Origin: Lentinula raphanica
Lineage: Eukaryota; Basidiomycota; Agaricomycetes; Agaricales; Omphalotaceae
Direction: 5' to 3'
DNA: 64,000 nt
Assembly: GCA_027919835.1 (NCBI GenBank)
Contig: JANVFP010000033.1
Span: 372,001 to 436,000, forward strand
Position numbers and translations under genes: made by a program. Numbering within the stretch: position 1 is the stretch's first letter; every line of letters starts with the position of its first letter. The notes beneath the pieces are model-generated. The model made no database searches. It was not told the DNA's origin and was given only the letters and a program-made list of their open reading frames with translations. Positions 57,300 through 64,000 of the stretch are shown piece after piece.

Positions 57300-58060
57300 T
57301 GTCTGCCTTTGGAGGAGTAGCTTGTCAATACTCATTAATAATGCTAGTCGACACCATTGCGCTTGCTGCATACCCGGGGACACAAAGTTGTTCCAGGACC
57401 CCCCTTCGTATACTTATGTCCGGGGCCATCGAAGCCCGCCCCCGTACAGAAGAAGAGTACAAAATTGAGCTCACTTCTTGGATTCAAGTCTATGCCATAA
57501 GCCCAAAGACACCTCAAAGGTGTTAAATATAATGCAAGAAGAACACACACTGAAGGATTTTCTGCATTTCGCATTTAATTATGAAGCCCATACCATGTTA
57601 ACGAACTTCGAGGGAAAGGGCTATGATGCTGGGCTATGTCAATGTCATAGACCTAGAAATCGCGAATATCATTCGTCACATTTGGGAACAGAACTCGGAA
57701 ACTCAGCCAGTCCTTCGAGAAAAAATACTATATCGATCGCTTGTGCACCGTGACTGTGCTGTAGACATAGTCTGATAATCGTTCCCAGTAGTAACCGGAC
57801 GAAGAAGTGATTGAACGCAGTGAGATCGACGGCAACATAGCGAAGTTCCTTTCCATGGAGGAAGGGTAAGATAAAAGCAAGAATCGAGGGAGGAACCGAT
57901 GAAGGTCAAAGTAAGACTCCACGGGAAGAGGGGAAGAAAGGTTAGCGACAAGTGGGAAAGGGGTGCTAGGGCTAGGAAGATGGGCTCCGGGAAGTCGAAC
58001 TCGAAGATTGAAGCGGTCGCGTATCTAGCAACGGACGGAGCTCGTAGCCAGCATTGACAG
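57300..58060 (+). pseudogene. Decayed copy of the 55548 secreted-protein gene
   Basis: Pieces match the intact gene in order but in changing frames. GGGGACACAAAG..CAGGACCC..TTCGTATA near 57375-57412 matches the start of exon 2 (GATACATCAGCTCAGGACCC). IEARPRTEEEYKIELTSW (57428-57481) matches the LALEPAEADYTAELTLY part. NFEGKGYDAG near 57604 matches RLQGEGYIYY. GGAAACTCAGCCAGTC near 57695 matches the exon 2/intron 2 junction (GGGGACTCGGTCAGTC). The tail GGGAAGTCGAACTCGAAGATTGAAGCGGT near 57988 matches the end of exon 3 and its 3' flank. Frameshifts and stops make it non-functional. Confidence 0.5.
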
Positions 58061-58417
58061 AGTTTCTCTCGTTGCCTTCACCGTTCAGACCTTTCATAAT
58101 CCTATTTCGGACAATCTAATTTGGGCCTCGCGCTTCAAAGCTTGATGGATTTAAAGATAGTCAGCTAGGAAATCATTCACTCGACGGAAGGATAAATAGG
58201 AAGAAACTTTGTGGATACAAATACAATAAATACGATAGGCGAAGGCACCTAAACTTTAAGCACAGTCATTGTCCCAAAGATACAGCCAAAAGGCTCCCAA
58301 CATCCTGAGGAATCATCAAGTAAGCCACGACTTGATTTCCACACAAGCCTCGAAAGGCCTAAAGAACATTGCTCAGCAAATACGAAATCGAGAGAAATGA
58401 GCAGAGCTTACTTTGTA
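58061..58417. other. Spacer, no gene seen
   Basis: 357 bp after the decayed copy; AT-rich, with an ATACAAATACAATAAATACGA stretch near 58217. Nothing recognised. Confidence 0.35.
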
Positions 58418-58780
58418 TCATAACCCAGGTGCAGCGCTGTGGAATCGCTGGAGTCGTCTACGTCCCTCATTGTAATTTTCCTCGTCCTCTCGCTCCTTTT
58501 GCCTACTCTTCACCCGTTCTCTATTCTGAGCATCTTCTGATAATTTCGCCCAATCACTTGCGATCATTTCTCCCAACGTCCGGGGTTTCAATGGGGCAGA
58601 GTGATTCGAAATGCTCTGTGATTGGTGGGTCGGAGGATGTGACCCGGGCGACGAGGAGGCGGAAGATATTTGGCTCATTGAATGGTTCACGATTATCGTA
58701 GCTTGCGACGAGATCCAATCAAGGGCACAATATTGATAGAGAAAGAGCATAGGTAGGATCGGTTGTGTTCGTGTAGACAT
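58418..58780 (-). CDS. Small hypothetical protein with a hydrophobic N-terminus
   Basis: Single open frame of 120 residues from the ATG at 58780. A short hydrophobic start (LPMLFLYQYCALDW) is followed by a Ser/Pro/His-rich linker and a charged helix-like tail (LGEMIASDWAKLSEDAQNRE, RQKEREDEENYNEGRRRLQR). Such a layout occurs in small mitochondrial or nuclear proteins, but no family is recognised. No intron is needed. The open frame is longer than neighbouring chance frames and the charged tail looks like real coding, so it is kept at moderate confidence. Confidence 0.4.
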   Translation of the reverse strand: MSTRTQPILPMLFLYQYCALDWISSQATIIVNHSMSQISSASSSPGSHPPTHQSQSISNHSAPLKPRTLGEMIASDWAKLSEDAQNRERVKSRQKEREDEENYNEGRRRLQRFHSAAPGL

Positions 58781-60209
58781 TTATTTCGCTAATTACGAGG
58801 AATACTTCTAGAAAAGGGAGCGAGCTTAGAAGAATTCATGGGGAAAGGTAGCAGAGAGACGTACGCAGGTAGTAGAGGGGTTCGACCAGGTCCATCATTC
58901 ACACAACCGTAGTTAAATACAAAGGAAGGCCTAAATCGGGAAAGTTGAAAGAAAAAACCAGGAGACAAACGGAATGTGCCATCTGGGACGGATAGAGGCC
59001 GTAATCCAAGACTTTGTGATACAATGCGGCACCTAGAAGGACACATAAAGCAACTTCTGGTCTAATTCCCAGAACTCTGGTATTTTTTTTCCAACGGACT
59101 TGAAAGCAAATCGTGGCATAGAAAATGCGGCGCACAGCTGGGTTTCGGCGATGAAAGAGGCATTTCGGTTGACGTAACCCTGTTTGGGAGAGGGGGGAGA
59201 TAACAGCGTGTATCTTGAAGAAGTGGATAAACGAATGAGAGGGCTGGATGAGGAGCGTCGAGAGTCAGGAGACTGAATGGAGTTTCAGGGCACAGATACC
59301 AACATTGTACAATGTTTCTCCGGCATTCGAGCAGCACATTGCAGCCTTGAGGCAAACCGCAATTCCTGTGAAACGTTCCAAATGAGTTCCACCGGTATGC
59401 AACTAGCAGCGCCGAACAACGATGTGAACCGATCCCAGATCTTTCTGTAAGAATCTTGACAGAAACATTGTCAAGGGGATTCTTTATTTTATCGCCTTGA
59501 GGTGGTAATATTCGAGTCAAGCAAGCCGCATGTTTGTGACACAGCACCTGGGCAGAGGGACTTGGAAATAGAGGTTGGGTAGCAACCTTGCATTAAGCCA
59601 TGTTTGAAGCAGCGTGATAGTCGTGCGCAGCGAGTATGAGTACTGTTTGAGGACGAAAAAATGCAGAAAGAATGGAGACTTTCGGAGTGTTTTGTAGGTG
59701 GTCTATAGGTGGTTGTGGTGAGAGTGAAAGTTTAGACGCCGACTCTTGTTGCGCGCCTGATCTGCTCTCCGACTTCCACCAGCAACCCTCCCAGCATCTT
59801 TTGTTTCGCGCAGTCCTAGAAACCATGGATTTATTTTGTCTTTTTGATTCCCATCTTCGGTGGCAAGGTTCTGGATTCTATCAGCTTTTGGAATTTGGTA
59901 CTCACTCATTGAAAACCTCAGGAAGGTTCAGGAACCTATAGTAGTGCATTCTACTATGACCGTGACTCTTCTCTTCTCTTGCATCTCCTGCACAACGCCG
60001 AACAAACATGGATATCCACCTGTACGCCGACGAAAGCAAGAGAATCGCATCCTAGTTATCATATCGTCGAGGCCCGCGGCGCCGGTGTAGACAACGGACC
60101 GTTCCCGCTGCTCATGGACACATGACGATGATTTTGCAAAAGAACTAAGTACCACGCCGCGCAGAGTAGCAGTATAAAGGGAAAGGTTGCAGTATTTCGG
60201 TTCGCAACT
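58781..60209. other. 1.4-kb spacer, no confident gene
   Basis: Several overlapping minus-strand frames (58789-59046, 59062-59547, 59703-59909) have unrelated, low-information translations and do not join. Pyrimidine-rich stretches on the minus strand fit the upstream region of the 58418 gene. The right end holds the SDR promoter. Confidence 0.35.
60173..60179 (+). promoter_or_regulatory. TATA box of the SDR gene
   Basis: TATAAAG lies about 37 bp upstream of the ATG at 60210, preceded by AGCAG. Spacing implies a very short leader; function inferred. Confidence 0.6.
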
Positions 60210-61283
60210 ATGTCTACCCGGCCCTCGACTGCTCTGCTTTTGCGCGCATTCCAGCGACCCTCTTTCCTACCCCATTCCTCAGTGATCTCGCGTCCTCAAA
60301 GAGGATTCGCGACATCAAAGGTGGTGTTCAAGAGTGCCATTGTTACCGGTGCAGGTCAAGGAATGTAGGTATCCTAGAACGACATTCTCAAAAATGATCA
60401 TCCTCTGATCATCACAGTGGCAAGGCAATCGCGTTACGCCTCGCTCACGATGGCTTTGATATATGTGTGAACGATCTTGAGGTAAATTCAACGATGGTTA
60501 AAAATGTGCGTCTCATTTCGGTACCGTTACCAAGCTGTGTATTGATCAATGCTTGCTTGCTGTCCTTCTAGGTGGTGCACGAGATCGAGGCTTTGGGGCA
60601 GAAAGCTGTTGCAGCTTATGGTGATGTTTCCAAGTTACCAGAGGTGGAGACGATAGTGGGAACGTCTGTGGATAAACTGGGACCGCTGGACGTGATGGTG
60701 GCAAATGCTGGCATAGCACACGTACAATGGGCTATGGATGCTAAGGAGGCTGATATCGAAAGATTGTTTGCCGTGAATTTCTATGGTGTGGTATACTCGG
60801 CCCAGGTCGCTGCGAGACAGTTCATCAAGCAGAAAACGGGTGGAAAGATCATAAATGCTGCAAGGCAAGCCGTTTGTATTCTTCGTCTGTTGATATAAAC
60901 CTTGAACTATCTTCTCTTCACGCACCAGTGTTGTCTCATTCCGACCTTTCGCCATGCTACCTATCTACAGCGCCACCAAAGCCGCTGTTCGCAGTCTAAC
61001 TCAGTCTTTGGCCATCGAACTCGCAGCTCACAAGATCACCGTGAACGCGTATGCTCCGGGTGTAGTCGACTCATCTATGTGGGAAACCATAGACAAAGGG
61101 ATGGGTGAGATCAACGGTTTACCCAAAGGAGAAAACTTCAAGAAAACGAGGGATTCAATTGTTTTGGGAAGGACTAGTGTTCCGGAGGATGTGGCGAAGA
61201 TGGTGTCGTACCTTGCGAGTAGCGATTCGGATTATGTTACGGGTCAGACGATGTTGGTTGATGGAGGTATTGCTTTTAGTTGA
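60210..61283 (+). CDS. Short-chain dehydrogenase/reductase, probably mitochondrial
   Basis: Classical SDR, about 300 residues. The N-terminus (MSTRPSTALLLRAFQRPSFL, SRPQRGFATSK) is Arg/Ser-rich without acids, like a mitochondrial targeting peptide. Then the NAD(P)-binding motif TGAGQGIGKAIA, the NAG motif VANAGIAH, the catalytic Ser region NAASVVSFRP, the active-site YSATK and the PG motif YAPGVVDS follow in order. The end GQTMLVDGGIAFS is typical of acetoin/diacetyl-reductase and 3-oxoacyl-ACP-reductase-like SDRs. Introns: after GGTCAAGGAAT, after MVKN, and 60865-60928. The last must use a GC donor (AAG|GCAAGC) to give the catalytic Ser. Substrate not certain. Confidence 0.9.
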
Positions 61284-61645
61284 GTATTCACTTGGACAAA
61301 GATGGCTCAGAACGCTGTATTTATCCTTGCAACCTGTAAATTATACTTTGTGTCGAAAGAGAAACAAAGTCCAAATCCAGTGCCGTCGACCGTGTGAAAA
61401 CCGAATGCGTCTTTTTCCTCAACTCCGTCAATCCTCGAATTCAAACTTGAAGTAAATGGACAGCCTTGCCCACCCAGCATTTTCTACTCTGAAACACCAT
61501 CTTCTTGCTCATAAGAACACTAGAAATTCGCAGCTGTGACAATTGGTACAAGTCAGTCTTTGTTTCGTCATATTTTCCGACGTGAGCTCCATTGTATACT
61601 CTATTTAACAGAAAACTCCAAGGCTCCTTGGAGAAAGAAACTAAA
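61284..61645. promoter_or_regulatory. Upstream region of the chitinase gene
   Basis: 362 bp. TATACTCTATTTAA near 61595 lies about 50 bp before the ATG at 61646 and may act as TATA region. The left part is the 3' region of the SDR gene. Confidence 0.45.
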
Positions 61646-63376
61646 ATGACTATCACGACTATCATGCTTGCTGCTTTACTTTCGAACGTCCTATTATTGC
61701 CAGCTGCTACTTCGGAGACGACTGAAGGCACCCGCTCAGTATCGTGGTATGCTGGATGGCATTCCACGGATTTTCCTCTCAGTCAAGTCAGTTGGTCGAA
61801 ATATACACAGCTAACTTATGCTTTTGCGTAAGTCCATTCTTTGATTCATACTTTCAGTTGTTCATAATAGATTTCTGGCCAGGACCACGACTCCGGATGT
61901 AAAAACAGTGTCTTTAGACGATTCGGACGCGGCGTTGCTGCCTCAGTTCGTTCAGAGTGCCCATAAGAATGTTCGTTGCAGCCATTCTCCGTTGATGGTC
62001 GTATCTTGAATTCCATGTGGTGGTCTAGAATGTATCGGCTTCACTTTCGATAGGAGGTTGGGGTGGCTCGCAGTATCTCTCGACAAACGTTGGTTCAGCC
62101 ACGAATCGTACTGCATTCGTCAATACTGTTATTGGGTTAGCCACGAAATATGATCTCGATGGATTGGACTTTGAGTGCGTTTTTCTTCTCATCTCAGCTC
62201 ATCATGTCTTGATTTAGTACATTTCGTTTACTAGTTGGGAATATCCAAACCGTCAAGGAATCGGCTGCAACACCATCAACAATAACGATACTGCAAATTT
62301 CCTTGCCTTCCTCCAAGAACTTCGTCAAAACTCTGTTGGGTCAAAGTTGATTCTGTCAGCAGCTACCTCCTTGTTGCCCTGGAACGACACATCCGGTGCT
62401 CCTTCCAAAGACGTTTCTGGCTTCAGCAAAGTCCTCGATTTTATCGCCATCATGAACTACGACGTCTATAATATTCTCTCTCCTCACGCTGGCCCGAACT
62501 CTCCTTTAAACGATTCATGTGCCCCTCAGAACGACCAAATAGGTTCCGCGACATCTTCCGTTCGAGCATGGACAGACGCAGGCATGCCGGCGAATCAGAT
62601 TTTGCTCGGAGTCGCTGCGTACGGGCATTCGTTTGTTGTTCCGGAGAGTACCGCGTTCCAGTCGAGTTCGACCACAAATATCACCAATGTGTATCCGTCG
62701 TTCAATAAGAGTGCTGAACATCTAGGGGATAAATGGGACACGTCTGGAGGAGTGGATGTGTGTGGTAATTTCTCTGGACCGTCTGGGGTGTACTCGTATT
62801 GGGGCTTGGCCGATGCAGGTTATATCAATCAAGATGGGACGCCGAAGAGTGGGGTTGGGTATCTGTTTGATAATTGCAGTCAGACGGTGAGTTGGCGAGT
62901 TTTCTTCTGTGTTTTACTTCCGCTGACCATTTGCTCGTAGCCATTCGTGTATGATAGATCTAACCAAACATGGGTATCGTACGACAACGTACAATCGTTT
63001 GCGCTCAAGGTGAAATATGTCTCTGGTGCTTATGCTTGTATCTCACCATTCACATCAATGAAGGGTGAATTTATCAAATCCAATGGACTGGGAGGTTTTT
63101 CCATGTGGGAGACTGCAGGAGACCTGAACAATACTCTGTTGGATTCGATTCGTAAGTCAATCTGACCCGCGTTGTGTATCATGCCACTCATGCTTCCTGG
63201 TGACTTCAGAGTCGGCGATAAATACCTCAAATGGGTCTTCCGATAACACCACTCACCAGCCCGCAGACTCTACTCCTTCTTCTGCGTCCCGAAATGCAGT
63301 GAAGTCGTCTACTCTGGGATTGTTCGTCACCTCAATCCTGTCGTTATTCGCTATATGCGTTACCGTTTGTTCATGA
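61646..63376 (+). CDS. GH18 chitinase, probably GPI-anchored
   Basis: Hydrolyses chitin in the cell wall or outside. The ATG at 61646 starts a signal peptide (MTITTIMLAALLSNVLLLPA). GH18 features in order: SWYAGWHSTDFPL, LTYAFA, VSASLSIGGWGGSQY, then the catalytic DGLDFDWEYP. That last motif is split by an intron (GA|GTGCGT...TAG|TTGG) that makes Asp, so the DxxDxDxE motif is complete. Then IAIMNYDVYN (MxYD), ILLGVAAYGHSF and GGFSMWETAGD (Trp of the barrel end) follow. The C-terminal Ser/Thr stretch and hydrophobic end LGLFVTSILSLFAICVTVCS fit a GPI signal. Stop TGA at 63374-63376. About seven exons and 465 residues. No chitin-binding module. Confidence 0.92.
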
Positions 63377-63872
63377 CGTTGATGGCGATCTACGGCGAGA
63401 GACAATAATATGTGCATAAATTTCATGTTCACGGATCACGAAGGACACAGGACATACTATCATACGCTCTTACATTAGTGAGAAGGATATAGCTATGTTG
63501 TATTTGGAGTTTCATAATCCATGAGCAGAGGGATTAGAATTTGAGTTGTAAGTATATACTAATAACAAGATAGAAGGTGCCGGTGATAATTTGACCTGTT
63601 CGAAGTGTTGAGGCATGCGATATGCAAAGAATGATATGAAGGAGTAGATATGTTTGTGGGTGAAGCAAGATGGAGGAGTCGATACGATTGTGAGTGAAGC
63701 ATGCAAAAAAGTGCAATAGGTTCTGTTCTAGAAATCGAAACGAGGTGACTGGATTCTTGGGGGAGAATTCTTAGAAGAGAAAGGGAAACCCCTGGAAAGT
63801 GTGAATAATGCAGAGAAGGTGGACCGGACATTGTTAACGGGCAAGAAATACGGTGGGACCGTTGATGTTGGT
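63377..63872. other. Convergent 3' spacer, no gene seen
   Basis: 496 bp between the chitinase and the gene at the right edge. AT-rich with simple stretches; overlapping minus-strand frames have no motif. Confidence 0.4.
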
Positions 63873-64000
63873 CTACATGGGTGCGCTTTTACGCTTTCGG
63901 GTTCGTTCGAATAGGCCAATGAATCGAGGGTCCCTCTTCAGTTCCGGATGTGCGTCAAAGTGAGCGTTGAGATGAGGGCGGAGGACGTTCAAGGTCATAA
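63873..64000 (-). CDS. 3' end of an unidentified gene cut by the right edge
   Basis: The minus strand from 64000 reads LNVLRPHLNAHFDAHPELKR, then PRFIGLFERTRKRKSAPM and TAG at 63875-63873. The even, charged composition with a basic end looks like a real C-terminus. The 5' part lies beyond position 64000. Identity unknown. Confidence 0.5.
   Translation of the reverse strand, partial: MTLNVLRPHLNAHFDAHPELKRDPRFIGLFERTRKRKSAPM

Noticed and set aside
59062..59547. Minus-strand open frame of 161 codons.
   Set aside because: Cys/Pro/Leu-rich translation without motif, overlapping other frames; no convincing start or partner exon.
62155..62245. Chitinase catalytic motif seemed to read DGLDFE-WEYP, with Asp changed to Glu.
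   Set aside because: The GAG is an artefact of reading past the donor. The intron splits the codon (GA|T), giving DGLDFDWEYP, so the motif is intact.

Overview
This window is nuclear DNA of a filamentous basidiomycete, most likely a mushroom-forming Agaricomycete. The genes are intron-dense: introns are mostly about 50-65 bp and GT-AG, with two that appear to be GC-AG. Gene content fits this: a FunK1-type fungal protein kinase, a Gti1/Pac2 (WOPR) regulator, a psi-producing oxygenase (Ppo), a fungal sesquiterpene synthase, a DUF2235 hydrolase-like protein, a Vps3844/DUF3844 protein and many small secreted proteins. All assignments come from reading translations and splice signals; no database search was run. 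Exon joins were checked by hand for frame where exon coordinates are given.

Left third (1-20.5 kb): the U5 snRNP protein gene DIB1 (minus, cut by the left edge) is divergent from the Paf1-complex gene CTR9. Next come a low-complexity protein with a weak resemblance to securin, a small secreted protein made of five phase-0 exons, and a divergent pair of unrecognised genes. One of that pair carries four degenerate repeats of about 80 residues. A tRNA-Ile(AAT), a second small secreted protein, a ferritin-like (Rds1-type) secreted protein and a 2OG-oxygenase-like protein with altered iron ligands follow.

Middle (20.5-42 kb) is looser and more accessory. A complete sesquiterpene synthase lies alone between two gene-poor stretches of about 1.7 kb. 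A secreted Ser/Thr-rich protein has its 3' end duplicated downstream as a broken copy. Then come the dioxygenase-P450 fusion (Ppo), a FunK1 kinase, a DUF2235 protein, and a membrane-anchored glutaredoxin whose active-site cysteine reads as serine.

Right third (43.9-64 kb): IMP dehydrogenase, the WOPR-domain regulator, the divergent Vps3844/F-box pair, an arrestin-like adaptor with a PPxY-type motif, a novel secreted protein with a decayed neighbouring copy, a small hypothetical protein, a mitochondrial-type SDR reductase, a GPI-type GH18 chitinase, and the 3' end of a gene cut by the right edge.

There is no operon logic here; neighbours are mostly functionally independent. The closest to a working set are the core expression genes at the left (DIB1, CTR9) and the accessory block at 22-34 kb (terpene synthase, secreted proteins, oxylipin oxygenase). 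No intact transposon, CRISPR array or organellar DNA was seen.
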